Below are positions 33,001 to 40,812 of a stretch of 64,000 bases of DNA, in pieces. The notes beneath the pieces are model-generated. The model saw nothing but the letters and a program-made list of their open reading frames with translations. It was not told the DNA's origin and did not search any database. Position 1 is the first letter of the stretch; each line of letters opens with the position of its first letter. This stretch comes from Oscillospiraceae bacterium (lineage in GTDB: Bacteria > Bacillota > Clostridia > Oscillospirales > Oscillospiraceae), in NCBI GenBank assembly GCA_017465745.1, contig JAFTVM010000064.1, positions 1 through 64,000 of the forward strand, written 5' to 3'. The position numbers were made by a program, and so were the translations under genes.

Positions 33001-34231
33001 CAGCATCGTTGCCGAGCAGTTGTTCGGCGAAGCATACACCCAGCGATTCAAGGAAATTCTCGACGCACGAATCGCAATCAAGCATAAGGACTTCGACAAG
33101 GCAAGGAAACTGCTGGGCGGAGCATTGGCCAAGTATTTGGACGATGAAAACGCTGCCGCAGACCTGGCTCAGGCTCTGAAGATCGCAATCAATTCCGTTT
33201 ACGGTCTGACCAGTGCGAAGTTCGAGAATGCTTTCCGGGACAACCGGAACATTGATAATATTGTCGCCAAGCGCGGAGCCCTGTTTATGATCAACCTCAA
33301 GCACGAGGTTCAGAAACGGGGCTTTACTGTTGCCCATATCAAGACGGACTCCATCAAGATTCCTGATGCAACTCCGGAGATCATCCAGTTCGTCAGCGAT
33401 TACGGCAAGATGTACGGCTACACCTTCGAGCACGAGGCTACATACGACAGAATGTGTCTGGTCAACGATGCGGTTTATATTGCCAAATACGCTACCGTTG
33501 AGCGTTGCTACGAGCTCTACACCAAGGAGTACTGCGAGGCATCCAAGGATGTCGTCAAGGACTGCAAGAAGAGCCCCGGCGAATGGACTGCGACCGGCAC
33601 TCAGTTCCAGATTCCCTATGTCTTCAAGAAGCTCTTCACCAGAGAGTCCATTGAGTTCGACGATATGTGCGAAACCAAGTCCGTTAACACGGCATTGTAT
33701 CTGGATATGAACGAGGGCATGAATGACGTTCAGTTCTACGAAACTCTTCGGGAATTGCGCAGCAAAGATCCTGCAAAGCTTACTCGCAGAGAAGCGACTT
33801 TACTCCAGGAGAACGCTGATATTTCCGAGAAGGGTCTCGACGAGCTGATCGCGGAAGGTCACTGTTACAATTTCGTGGGTAAAGTTGGACGTTTCTGTCC
33901 CGTCAAACCCGGAACCGGCGGTGGCCTGCTCATGCGCGAAACCGTCAACAGTAAGACCGGCGCTAAGGGTTACGCCTTTGCAACCGGAGCAACCGGATGG
34001 AGATGGCTTGAGTCCGAGATCGTCAAGACCCTGGGACGCCAGGACGACATTAACCGGACTTACTACGACAACCTGGTCACGGCGGCAGCGGCTGATATTT
34101 CCAAATACGGTGATCTGGAATGGTTCGTCTCCGACGATTCTGAAGAAACAACTGTGGTGGCAGTCAATCCGGCTGTCACCCAATTCGTTTCCGTTCCCAA
34201 TCATCCGCCTGAAGATGAGGTACCGTTCTAA
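30059..34231 (+). CDS. SF3 helicase - archaeo-eukaryotic-type primase - family B DNA polymerase fusion
   Basis: 1390 residues. Residues 1-440: D5/P4-like SF3 helicase with Walker A GPAGAGKST (about 182-190), FLFMGTNKP and a C-terminal helical region. Residues about 450-600: primase-like fold with IDFDIP (acidic pair near 509), SKSGQGIHLHY (sxH motif) and IEVKVF. Residues 604-690: YDVNDLKNAIVLFAMNST...KMHFKSD linker. Then a polymerase B with exonuclease motifs FYDIEVF, GFNCRRYDNH, YCDNDV and polymerase motifs A DIASMHPSS, B KIAINSVYG, C KTDS. An in-frame ATG (31868) with AAAGGAG eight bases before it could give a separate polymerase. Core of phage DNA replication. Confidence 0.88.
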   Translation: MIDFLMISTRSPKKDVVEIYPDFIIGESDDLMIRGGDFYAVWLEEKKMWSTNEMDVVRLIDKELERYAKENRDRFDGHVKVLYMRKAETGMIDRWHKYCQKQLRDSFHMLDENLVFSNTVTSKTDYASKRLDYPLEEGSIDAWDRLVGTLYSEDERHKIEWAIGSIVSGDSKKLQKFMVLYGPAGAGKSTILNVIFKLFKGYCSVFDAKALGSASNQFALEAFKKNPLVAIQHDGDLSRIEDNTRLNSLVSHELMTVNEKFKGTYENDFKCFLFMGTNKPVRITDAKSGLIRRLIDVSPSGDRLDPKEYARVVKQVDFELGAIAHHCREVYLEDPDYYDDYIPTAMMSASNDFYNFVIDSYHIFRAEDGTTLKAAWAMYNAYCDEAKVAYPMSQRVFKEELKNYFRDYKDRFSLEDGSRVRSYYTGFRTERFEDQTVVEPVKKKEDEHWLKFDCTASIFDKECKGYRAQYASVDGTPLKKWDQVKTLLEALNTQRLHYVQLPEIHIVIDFDIPDESGNKSFEKNLEAASKWPPTYAELSKSGQGIHLHYIYTGDPLLLSRVYDDHIEVKVFTGNSSLRRKLSKCNDLPIAKISSGLPLKGESKMVNFEGLKSEKALRTVIKRNLNKEYHAATKPSVDFIYKTLEDAYSSGMKYDVNDLKNAIVLFAMNSTNQSEYCLKLVDKMHFKSDEETEAIQNPEANLVFYDIEVFPNLFLVNWKVAGEGSPVVRMINPTQFEIEQLVQYNLVGFNCRRYDNHILYARLLGYNNEQLYQLSQRIINGAANCFFGDAYNISYTDVYDFCSKKQSLKKWEIELGIHHQELGLPWDQPVPQELWPKVAEYCDNDVIATEAVFNKRQADFVARKILADVAGMTVNDTTNSLTTRIIFGKNRTPQSQFNYRNMGDMSVAVTGSTITDDLTLYNYDDAYTVFDNQGRPIFPGYKFEYGKSTYRGEEVGEGGYVYSEPGMYTNIALLDIASMHPSSIVAEQLFGEAYTQRFKEILDARIAIKHKDFDKARKLLGGALAKYLDDENAAADLAQALKIAINSVYGLTSAKFENAFRDNRNIDNIVAKRGALFMINLKHEVQKRGFTVAHIKTDSIKIPDATPEIIQFVSDYGKMYGYTFEHEATYDRMCLVNDAVYIAKYATVERCYELYTKEYCEASKDVVKDCKKSPGEWTATGTQFQIPYVFKKLFTRESIEFDDMCETKSVNTALYLDMNEGMNDVQFYETLRELRSKDPAKLTRREATLLQENADISEKGLDELIAEGHCYNFVGKVGRFCPVKPGTGGGLLMRETVNSKTGAKGYAFATGATGWRWLESEIVKTLGRQDDINRTYYDNLVTAAAADISKYGDLEWFVSDDSEETTVVAVNPAVTQFVSVPNHPPEDEVPF

Positions 34232-34464
34232 TGGCGATTAAGAAAGATATTCCTTATCGCGACAAGTTGGTCGCCTACATCAAAGATGCCGGTCAGGATC
34301 TCATCGACCGAGCCGAGCAAATGGTGGGACCAGATACGGATCTCATCAGTGAGTTCAATATTCACATCAGTTTTCCGCAGGAGCTCGGTTCCATGCCCAT
34401 TATCGAATGGTCTACCGAGGTCATCAGCAAGAATGCCCATAAAAGATATTTGAATGGAGAATGA
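34231..34464 (+). CDS. small conserved phage replication-module protein
   Basis: 77 residues; its ATG overlaps the stop codon of the polymerase fusion. IPYRDKLVAYIKDAGQDLIDRAEQMVG...FNIHISFPQELGSMPIIEWSTEVISKNAH. I recall the same small protein after the primase/polymerase in related phages. Function unknown. Confidence 0.65.
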   Translation: MAIKKDIPYRDKLVAYIKDAGQDLIDRAEQMVGPDTDLISEFNIHISFPQELGSMPIIEWSTEVISKNAHKRYLNGE

Positions 34465-34469
34465 TTACT

Positions 34470-34976
34470 ATGGCTTATGAAACCCCCAACAAAAAGGAAA
34501 CCCTGATTATCCGCGAAGCACGCGTCATCCGCAAGGACTTCGCCGGTCAGAAGTTTAACCGTAACGGCAAGATCCGCGAGTTCAGCGTCATCATCGATGA
34601 CCCCGTGATGGCCCAGCGGCTGGCCAACGACGGTTGGAACATCAAGATTTTGAGCCCCAAAGAGCCCGGTGACGAGCCCGGTTACTGCCTGCCCATTCAG
34701 GCACGGTACGACAACTTCCCTCCCCGAATCGTCGTCCGCCGTCCCGGCCGTCCCAACCAGGATCTCACCGAGGCTACCGTCCATCATCTGGACTCCCTGT
34801 ATATTCGCCAGGCCCATGTTAACATCAACCCCAGCCGGTGGAACGTCAATGGCAAGTCCGGCGTCAAGGCCTACCTGAAGTCCATGATCGTCGACGTCGA
34901 TGAAGACGAGCTGATGGCCATGCTGGCTGAAGAGGAGTATCCCGCCGAGGAGGCTGACGCACAGCTGCCCTTCTAA
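34470..34976 (+). CDS. single-stranded-DNA-binding-like protein
   Basis: 168 residues from the ATG ten bases after GGAG. OB-fold-like beta pattern (REARVIRKDFAGQKFNRNGKIREFSVIIDD...NDGWNIKILSP) and RWNVNGKSGVKAYLKSMIVDVDEDEL. The C-terminus is strongly acidic and ends AQLPF, like the DDIPF tip by which SSB proteins recruit partners. Sits between polymerase and helicase genes, fitting a fork SSB. Confidence 0.7.
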   Translation: MAYETPNKKETLIIREARVIRKDFAGQKFNRNGKIREFSVIIDDPVMAQRLANDGWNIKILSPKEPGDEPGYCLPIQARYDNFPPRIVVRRPGRPNQDLTEATVHHLDSLYIRQAHVNINPSRWNVNGKSGVKAYLKSMIVDVDEDELMAMLAEEEYPAEEADAQLPF

Positions 34977-34990
34977 ACGGGTGAGCGACT

Positions 34991-36247
34991 ATGGCAGTTG
35001 TTAGTCTATACGACTATCAGCTGGAAGCCATCGACCGGATGAGGAATGGCTGTATCCTATGTGGGGGTGTGGGAAGCGGAAAGTCCCTCACCTCCATTGG
35101 ATATTTTTATGAGACCCAAGGCGGTAACCTTCGTTCAAAACGCTATGTGCGAATGAAGAACCCCAAGGATCTCTATATAATCACCACAGCCAGAAAAAGG
35201 GACACGCTGGAATGGGAAGGCGAGCTTGCCCGGTTCCTCATGTCCACTCATCCGGGAGTTGGTTTATATTCCAATAAAGTAGTCGTTGATTCCTGGAACA
35301 ACATCAAAAAGTATGAGGGCGTCGAGAACGCCTTCTTTATATTTGACGAGCAGCGTGTCGTAGGTTATGGACAGTGGACTAAGACGTTCCTGAAGATTAC
35401 CAAAAAGAACGATTGGATTCTGCTGTCCGCAACTCCCGGCGATTGCTGGTCTGATTATATTCCGGTGTTCATCGCCAATGGTTTCTACCGGAACAAGACG
35501 CATTTCAACGAGGAGCACGTCGTCTTCAAATGGGGCACCAAATACCCCCAGATTGACCGGTATGTCAACGTCAGACGTCTGGAGCGGTTGCGCGACCGGA
35601 TATTGGTCACCATGGACTTCGAGCGGAAGACCGTGCCTCATCATGAGGACGTCATCGTGTCTTACAACAAGTCCAAATACCTGGACATCCACCGTCTGCG
35701 CTGGGATTTTTGGAACAACAAGCCCATCGAGAGTGCGAGCGAGTTCTGCTATGCACTACGAAAGGTAGTCAACACCGATGAATCCCGACAGACCAAGCTG
35801 TTGGAGATTCTGGAAGACCATCCCAAGGCCATCATCTTCTACAACTTCGACTATGAGCTGGATATTCTGAAGAATCTGTATTACGGCGAGGATGTCGAGA
35901 TTGCAGAATGGAACGGTCACAAACACCAAGAAATTCCCAGTGGGGAGAAATGGGTATACCTCGTTCAGTACAATGCGGGCGCCGAGGGCTGGAACTGCAT
36001 CAAGACTGATACGATTATATTCTATTCCCAGAACTACAGTTACAAGATCGTGACACAGGCTGCCGGTCGAATCGACAGGCTGAATACGCCTTATACCGAT
36101 CTGTACTACTACCATCTCAGATCCAAGTCCGGCATTGATCTGGCGATTACTCGTGCTCTTAAGAACAAGAAGCGTTTCAACGAGGGCGCTTATATTTCCA
36201 GATGCATGAAGCCGCTGCACACTACTACCATGCCCATGGCGGCGTAA
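34991..36247 (+). CDS. superfamily 2 DNA helicase
   Basis: 418 residues. Q-motif-like YDYQLEAIDRM, Walker A GGVGSGKS, motif II DEQR in place of DEAH, motif III SATP, motif V NAGAEGWNC and motif VI QAAGRIDR. Typical compact phage DEAD/DEAH helicase for replication or recombination. A clean single gene carrying eight ATATT pentamers in three codon phases (see findings). Confidence 0.88.
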   Translation: MAVVSLYDYQLEAIDRMRNGCILCGGVGSGKSLTSIGYFYETQGGNLRSKRYVRMKNPKDLYIITTARKRDTLEWEGELARFLMSTHPGVGLYSNKVVVDSWNNIKKYEGVENAFFIFDEQRVVGYGQWTKTFLKITKKNDWILLSATPGDCWSDYIPVFIANGFYRNKTHFNEEHVVFKWGTKYPQIDRYVNVRRLERLRDRILVTMDFERKTVPHHEDVIVSYNKSKYLDIHRLRWDFWNNKPIESASEFCYALRKVVNTDESRQTKLLEILEDHPKAIIFYNFDYELDILKNLYYGEDVEIAEWNGHKHQEIPSGEKWVYLVQYNAGAEGWNCIKTDTIIFYSQNYSYKIVTQAAGRIDRLNTPYTDLYYYHLRSKSGIDLAITRALKNKKRFNEGAYISRCMKPLHTTTMPMAA

Positions 36248-36261
36248 GAAAGGAGAAAGTT

Positions 36262-36672
36262 ATGGAATCGCGACGGATATATTGCGCTGGTGACAGCACA
36301 TACCACTATACCGACGAAGTCCCGCCGAGTCTTCGTAGTTTTGTCGACTATCAGTTTTCATCCGGCGGCGTAATCGGGGAAGACTTCCGGTCGTTCAACA
36401 CGAAATATCGGAACGCCATCAAGACTCGTCTACCGAAAGGATATTTGATTCTTAACTGGACACGAGGTCATTACTTCTGCAGCTGGGTAATCAAAACCCC
36501 GGATAACAAGTATATTCACATGTGTATCTCGGATGTTCGTTTCTTCCAGAACGAGTGGTTCTCCAATATTCTGATGCGGACCATGCGGCATCCGAAGGAC
36601 TGGACCGGGGGCCCCAACCGTTTCACAACGTTATTCACTATGAAGGAGGATATTCCGAAGTTATGGAGATGA
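36262..36672 (+). CDS. phage protein, unknown function
   Basis: 136 residues from the ATG after AAAGGAGAAAGTT. Aromatic-rich soluble protein (YLILNWTRGHYFCSWVIKTPDNKYIHMCISDVRFFQNEWFSNILMRTM). No family recognised. Ends overlapping the next short gene. Confidence 0.55.
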   Translation: MESRRIYCAGDSTYHYTDEVPPSLRSFVDYQFSSGGVIGEDFRSFNTKYRNAIKTRLPKGYLILNWTRGHYFCSWVIKTPDNKYIHMCISDVRFFQNEWFSNILMRTMRHPKDWTGGPNRFTTLFTMKEDIPKLWR

Positions 36673-36749
36673 CTGTAAAAGAACTCATCGATAAGCTCCA
36701 GCAGATGCCGCAAGACGCTCAGGCGGTCATATACACCGAGGCCCTATGA
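36663..36749 (+). CDS. 28-residue helical peptide
   Basis: MEMTVKELIDKLQQMPQDAQAVIYTEAL. The TVKELIDKLQQMPQDA pattern begins many longer phage proteins, so this may be a truncated relic. GGAGG lies 13 bases upstream, a long spacing. Overlaps both neighbours. Confidence 0.4.
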   Translation: MEMTVKELIDKLQQMPQDAQAVIYTEAL

Positions 36750-37012
36750 TGAAGGGTACTGTATATTTCGACGATGGTCATGAGGAGAAGCTCTTAACCT
36801 TTGACGCCATGTCGATACATTCCTTCCGATTTACTACCGAAAGTGGCGAATATGGTGGTAGATATGAGTTTGACAGCATTCCCTATCTCGATGCGGCAGT
36901 ATACACATATGCAAAACTGGTCTTCTACCAGATCGTAAGAAACGTGGATCAACCGCGGCCATCGCATATTCTCGCCCGAATCAATAAGGTCGTCGTAGAA
37001 TTCGAATCGTAA
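36746..37012 (+). CDS. phage protein, unknown function
   Basis: 88 residues, ATG overlapping the previous stop. Beta-rich (MKGTVYFDDGHEEKLLTFDAMSIHSFRFTTESG) then helical. No family recognised. Co-transcribed with its neighbours. Confidence 0.5.
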   Translation: MMKGTVYFDDGHEEKLLTFDAMSIHSFRFTTESGEYGGRYEFDSIPYLDAAVYTYAKLVFYQIVRNVDQPRPSHILARINKVVVEFES

Positions 37013-37024
37013 GGAGATTTATTT

Positions 37025-37126
37025 ATGAAAAAGAAGAAGTTCAATAAGTATACTGCGAGCAGAATCATTCTCGCCGTAGTCGCATTCTGTGCCATCATCA
37101 CCATGCTGGCCGTGATTACTGGCTGA
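37025..37126 (+). CDS. 33-residue membrane peptide
   Basis: ATG after AAGGAGATTTATTT. Basic start MKKKKFNKYTASR, then one membrane helix (IILAVVAFCAIITMLAVI). Its stop overlaps the next ATG (TGATG). Unknown function. Confidence 0.5.
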   Translation: MKKKKFNKYTASRIILAVVAFCAIITMLAVITG

Positions 37127-37335
37127 TGGATATTCTCGAGTTTGTAGAGAAAGTGATAGGCGTCGAGCTTAACGAGTGGCAGAAAAAGATACTCAAGGAG
37201 CTCGCATCCCTTCCTCCCGATCGGAGAGTACTGATATTACCGCCATCACGAAGATCCTACTACAACGGCATCATCGCGTTGTGGAGGGCAATGTTCGAAG
37301 GAGGTCCAAATGCAACCGGTAACTCCCAGACTTAA
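37126..37335 (+). CDS. small phage protein resembling an ATPase N-terminus
   Basis: 69 residues. FVEKVIGVELNEWQKKILKELASLPPDRRVLILPPSRRSYYNGIIALWRAMFEGG. The order (Q-like motif, RxLxxPP.RRS) recalls the start of terminase/helicase ATPases without a P-loop, and I recall such stand-alone small proteins in clostridial phages. Role unknown. Confidence 0.55.
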   Translation: MDILEFVEKVIGVELNEWQKKILKELASLPPDRRVLILPPSRRSYYNGIIALWRAMFEGGPNATGNSQT

Positions 37336-37585
37336 CATGGTTAATCCAACTACCAGGCTCACGACGGGCGGTATGCTGGATATTTTGTCTTTATCGCGCA
37401 TCCACGGAGTAAAGATCTCCGTAAGTTGGTTCGAAGAGGACGAGTGTTATTTCATCCAGGTGACTAAGGGCGATCGCACGATTCGCGAACGCGTTTCCCA
37501 CACCGAACTGGATAACGCCCGTAATGACGAACTGCTCTTCCGGAACAAACTCCGTTATGCAATCTATCGTTTCAAACACGAATAA
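37310..37585 (+). CDS. phage protein, unknown function
   Basis: 91 residues with GGAGGTCCAA before the ATG and a 26-base overlap with the previous gene. Basic, soluble (MLDILSLSRIHGVKISVSWFEEDECYFIQVTKGDRTIRERVSHTEL). No family recognised. Confidence 0.5.
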   Translation: MQPVTPRLNMVNPTTRLTTGGMLDILSLSRIHGVKISVSWFEEDECYFIQVTKGDRTIRERVSHTELDNARNDELLFRNKLRYAIYRFKHE

Positions 37586-37600
37586 AAAGGAGAAAGTAAC

Positions 37601-38101
37601 ATGATTGATATCAGAGGTCTTAACAAGGCCGAGGTTCTGAAGGCTCTGTACGACGGTAGTCGTGTTCAGGGAATAGGATTCTTAGAAGCGTTGAGCCGCG
37701 ATGAAAGTATCCCTGCGATTATTGAGGGACGAGTCACGGTGGAACACTGCCAGCAGCTGTTGGACGCCACTGGATATCCCTACTTCGACTACCTGTACGG
37801 CAGAGTGCTGAAGGTCGACCTTTCCAAGGATGAGTTCGAAGAGCGACTGTACGACGCCAATAACGGCCAGGGTGCAGCAGAGAGAGTCATCCGCCGTCTG
37901 AGAAACAGCAACACCAACGCCCCCAAGACCGGCATTTGCCGCTTGGATCTCACCCGGCTTAAGATCGAATTCGCTTCTGACGCTGGCCGCGAGTTCCCCC
38001 ATTCCATCATGATCCGCTTCGGAGATATTCGCTCCGTCAACGCTATGATCGCCGCGCTGGAAGACACCCGCGCTGCCATGGAAGGAGGCGTCCAGAAATG
38101 A
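37601..38101 (+). CDS. conserved phage protein
   Basis: 166 residues after AAAGGAGAAAGTAAC. N-terminal half carries the pattern INKAEVLKALYDGSRVQGIGFL...YFDYLYGRVLKVDLSKDEFEERLYDANNGQGAAERVI, known to me from many Firmicutes phages as a small stand-alone protein. The second half (LTRLKIEFASDAGREFPHSIMIRFGD) looks like an extra domain. Unknown function. Confidence 0.6.
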   Translation: MIDIRGLNKAEVLKALYDGSRVQGIGFLEALSRDESIPAIIEGRVTVEHCQQLLDATGYPYFDYLYGRVLKVDLSKDEFEERLYDANNGQGAAERVIRRLRNSNTNAPKTGICRLDLTRLKIEFASDAGREFPHSIMIRFGDIRSVNAMIAALEDTRAAMEGGVQK

Positions 38102-38301
38102 GCAAATACGGCAACCTGCTCATCGGCTACGACTTCTCCAACGGCAAGGATCAGTCAGTTCTCATTGTCGGCACTCAGGAGAAGGGTAAGCCCGTAACCA
38201 TCGTCAACGCCTTCCAGGGTGAAGAGGCTGAGGCCATGTACGAGTTGCTCGTCACCAAGAACCCCAAGGTTAAGAACGATCAGTTTGAGGTGAAGTTATG
38301 A
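38098..38301 (+). CDS. small phage protein
   Basis: 67 residues overlapping the previous stop. GYDFSNGKDQSVLIVGTQEKGKPVTIVNAFQGEEAEAMYELLVTK; the DFSNGKD...INAFQGEEA pattern occurs in phage proteins I recall, unannotated. Overlaps the next ATG. Confidence 0.55.
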   Translation: MSKYGNLLIGYDFSNGKDQSVLIVGTQEKGKPVTIVNAFQGEEAEAMYELLVTKNPKVKNDQFEVKL

Positions 38302-38630
38302 TGGAATTCCTTAAGATCGTATCGGGCGGATGTATCGTCTTCGCCATCTGCTTCACCATCATCTGTATGCTGGATATTCCCGCCTACCTCAAGCGGCTGA
38401 ATAAGAAAAGCATCTATGAGTTCGACTGTAATCTCGACGGCGTTCGCCAGCATATTACTGTCCTTGAAAAGTTTCAGCATCACTTTGGCGTTGAGACTTT
38501 TCGTCGTTTACGGGTCGAATACGTTATGGAGAATGATATTGACGGCATCTGTTACGGCGCGTATGAAAAAATCGCCAACGAACAAGAGTACGTCATGTAC
38601 CTCAAGCACTCCATCAATAAAGAGGATTGA
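38298..38630 (+). CDS. small membrane-anchored protein
   Basis: 110 residues. One N-terminal membrane helix (FLKIVSGGCIVFAICFTIICML), then a basic soluble part with EFDCNLDGVRQHITVLEKFQHHFGVETFRRL. No family recognised. Confidence 0.5.
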   Translation: MMEFLKIVSGGCIVFAICFTIICMLDIPAYLKRLNKKSIYEFDCNLDGVRQHITVLEKFQHHFGVETFRRLRVEYVMENDIDGICYGAYEKIANEQEYVMYLKHSINKED

Positions 38631-38635
38631 TATCC

Positions 38636-38872
38636 ATGGCCAACGTCGAATACACATGCCCCGACTGCGGGAAAGAGTTCGAAGTCTATGCCGACTACGT
38701 TCTCAATGGCGTAGAAGGGGCAATCCAGAAGTCCGACGGTAATGTCGTGATATTTGCCGACCCCACTGCCAAGCATCGCTGCGACGAGTGTCGCGAGAAG
38801 GCCTTGCAAAAATTCATCGAAGAGCATGAAAAGGAGAATCCCAATGCCGAAAACCAAAATTCTGAAAATTAA
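38636..38872 (+). CDS. zinc-ribbon phage protein
   Basis: 78 residues. YTCPDCGKEFEVYADYVL...HRCDECREKALQKFIEEHEKEN shows two CxxC pairs for one zinc. Helical charged tail overlaps the next start. One of several small zinc-ribbon proteins in this phage. Confidence 0.6.
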   Translation: MANVEYTCPDCGKEFEVYADYVLNGVEGAIQKSDGNVVIFADPTAKHRCDECREKALQKFIEEHEKENPNAENQNSEN

Positions 38873-39446
38873 GGGCGACTGGGAAGAAGTCGTCAACGAC
38901 TGCCGCGCAACCGTGGCCAAACCCCCTCTGGGTAAGGAACCCAGCTCCAAGTTCAAGCGTGATATTCTGATCTCCGAGCATGATCCCGTCCGGGACATCG
39001 AGGTCAAGTTCGCATGGTACAGCATTCCCTACTGGATCGCCATGCACTGGAAGACCCACATCTGGCGAAGCCGCACCAACACCCAGCGGAATGACCGTCA
39101 GGCTAACTACGACCGCCGTAAGGCCCCTCAGGACGCTCCTGTGGACTTTATCGGCGACGCTAACGTCCAGCACCAGATCGATACCTGGCGTAAGCGTCTG
39201 TGCCGTATGGCCGCTCCTGAGACCCGTGAGTACGCCGAGGACTATAAGATCGCCATCCACGAGCCCGAGCCCGAGCTCTCCGACGTTCTGGTTCCCAACT
39301 GCATCTACCGGTGCGGTTGCCCCGAACCCACCTCCTGCGGCTGGTACCAGAAGATGGTTGAGAAGTATCCCGATCTAGCGGCGAATGATATCCGTAAGCG
39401 TTACGACGCCTATAACCGGATCTTCTGGAAAGACCAGTACCGCTAA
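38844..39446 (+). CDS. diverged ThyX-like (flavin-dependent thymidylate synthase-like) protein
   Basis: 200 residues from the ATG after AAGGAGAATCCCA. ISEHDPVRDIEVKFAWYSIPYWIAMHWKTHIWRSRTNTQRNDRQ, then VQHQIDTWRKRLCRMAAPETREYAE and YRCGCPEPTSCGWY. This layout matches phage proteins usually called FAD-dependent thymidylate synthase, but the canonical RHRxxSxxxxSxR signature is not intact, so activity is uncertain. Neighbour of MazG-like and DUF3310 genes, consistent with nucleotide metabolism. Confidence 0.65.
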   Translation: MPKTKILKIKGDWEEVVNDCRATVAKPPLGKEPSSKFKRDILISEHDPVRDIEVKFAWYSIPYWIAMHWKTHIWRSRTNTQRNDRQANYDRRKAPQDAPVDFIGDANVQHQIDTWRKRLCRMAAPETREYAEDYKIAIHEPEPELSDVLVPNCIYRCGCPEPTSCGWYQKMVEKYPDLAANDIRKRYDAYNRIFWKDQYR

Positions 39447-39457
39447 GGAGGATATTC

Positions 39458-39802
39458 ATGACGCCTAACGAATACCAGAACGCGGCTCTGCGAACTGCAC
39501 CCAAGTATCCCGAAGAAGTCGGCAAGATCCCCCAGCTCATCAACGGCCTCATGGGTCTGAACGGTGAGGCTGGCGAAGCCATTGATATCCTCAAGAAGCA
39601 CCTGTTTCATCACCACAAGCTTGACAAGGGTCACCTCGCCAAGGAGCTGGGCGACATTGCCTGGTATCTGGCGGTGACTGCTGACGCCCTGGGCTACACG
39701 CTGGAAGATATTCTGAAGATGAACATCGACAAGCTTATGGCCCGTTACCCCGAAGGCTTCGATGCCAACCGGAGCCAGCATCGCGACCCCAATGATATTT
39801 AA
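39458..39802 (+). CDS. MazG-like nucleotide pyrophosphohydrolase
   Basis: 114 residues with GGAGGATATTC upstream. LMGLNGEAGEAIDILKKHLFHHHKLDKGHLAKELGDIAWYLAVTADALG shows the ExxE...ExxD metal-binding helices of the all-alpha NTP pyrophosphatase fold. It could cleanse nucleotide pools or lower alarmone-type signals during infection. Confidence 0.85.
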   Translation: MTPNEYQNAALRTAPKYPEEVGKIPQLINGLMGLNGEAGEAIDILKKHLFHHHKLDKGHLAKELGDIAWYLAVTADALGYTLEDILKMNIDKLMARYPEGFDANRSQHRDPNDI

Positions 39803-39817
39803 GGAGTGTACATACAA

Positions 39818-40048
39818 ATGAAAAAGACTATTACTGGCCTGCTGGTCATCGCAATCGTGTTCTTCGTCTTCTACGCATTCCTCTGCTACGCCTGGATCGG
39901 CGCTGAGTACCGGCTCGAGGGGGCCGTTCACTTCGGTATGGTCGACAAGTTCGCGGCTTTCTCCCTTTGCGGCATCGCGGTGGATTATATTTTCGGTTCC
40001 GCCAAAAGAAAGAAGAACGGCACCGAAGGTAAATACATGAATCCCTGA
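39818..40048 (+). CDS. two-helix membrane protein
   Basis: 76 residues from the ATG after AAGGAGTGTACATACAA. Hydrophobic helix 1 (ITGLLVIAIVFFVFYAFLCYAWI) and helix 2 (FAAFSLCGIAVDYIFGSA), basic tail. No family recognised. Confidence 0.55.
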   Translation: MKKTITGLLVIAIVFFVFYAFLCYAWIGAEYRLEGAVHFGMVDKFAAFSLCGIAVDYIFGSAKRKKNGTEGKYMNP

Positions 40049-40073
40049 TATTCCAAACCGGAGGTAGTAAGAA

Positions 40074-40250
40074 GTGTTCAACCCGTGGATTACAGTTCCT
40101 GTCGAGGACGTACGGGTTCGTCTACCCATGCGCCTTAGTGACGATAGTATCAAGATCCTATTCCGGGATATTACCGCCATCGACAAGACCATCGAACAGC
40201 TTGAAAAACTCAAGCAATACATGATTAAGGAGGGCATCTGCCATGTTTAA
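40074..40250 (+). CDS. 58-residue phage protein with GTG start
   Basis: GTG eight bases after GGAGG; translation VFNPWITVPVEDVRVRL... ends with a coiled helix (FRDITAIDKTIEQLEKLKQYMIKEGI). It overlaps the next gene by eight bases, which supports translation. No family recognised. Confidence 0.55.
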   Translation: MFNPWITVPVEDVRVRLPMRLSDDSIKILFRDITAIDKTIEQLEKLKQYMIKEGICHV

Positions 40251-40812
40251 CGTTATCGCCATCGCGTTGCTGATATTTGCTGGCTGGTGCTTCGGCTCCG
40301 CATACACCATTCATCAGACGAGCAAAGAGAAAAAGGAATGGCACGATTACGTCCACTCCTGGTACACCAACAAGGCCATCCAGATCGAAGAGGAGCTGAA
40401 GCATAAGCACGAGGCCGAATTAGCCGATCTTGAGTCCAAGCATGAGGAGGAGCTCAAGAAACTCAAGCGCATTGCTCGACATTATGAGGTAGCCGGATAC
40501 GATTTTTCCCCATTTTACGATGTTGTAAAAAAGTACTTCCGAAACCAGCGTGGTATGGATGCTCCCGATCCTGTATACGTCAAACCCATGTACCAGTTGG
40601 ATCTGGATATTGGCGTCACGCAGGCAAGCGAGTTCTGGCAGAAGGACCCTCCTTATTGTCCCAACATGACTGAGGCGATGGTCCGTGATATCGAGAATTT
40701 CATCGAAAAAACAGGCGCTCGCCCGGAAGATATCGTCATTGCTCCCACGGTCATCGCCCCTGATGGTTCCGTGAAAAGCGGCATTGCCGTCATCCCCAGA
40801 GAGGTGTACTGA
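40243..40812 (+). CDS. membrane-anchored coiled-coil protein
   Basis: 189 residues. N-terminal membrane helix (IAIALLIFAGWCFGSAYTI), then a coiled coil (EEELKHKHEAELADLESKHEEELKKLKR), then a soluble C-terminal part with VRDIENFIEKTGARPEDIVI. Resembles a spanin- or tether-type arrangement, but the position among nucleotide genes argues against lysis. Unknown function. Confidence 0.55.
   Translation: MFNVIAIALLIFAGWCFGSAYTIHQTSKEKKEWHDYVHSWYTNKAIQIEEELKHKHEAELADLESKHEEELKKLKRIARHYEVAGYDFSPFYDVVKKYFRNQRGMDAPDPVYVKPMYQLDLDIGVTQASEFWQKDPPYCPNMTEAMVRDIENFIEKTGARPEDIVIAPTVIAPDGSVKSGIAVIPREVY

Noticed and set aside
40243..40812. Membrane-anchored coiled-coil protein as a spanin
   Set aside because: No neighbouring lysis genes, no paired outer lipoprotein, and the host is Gram-positive.
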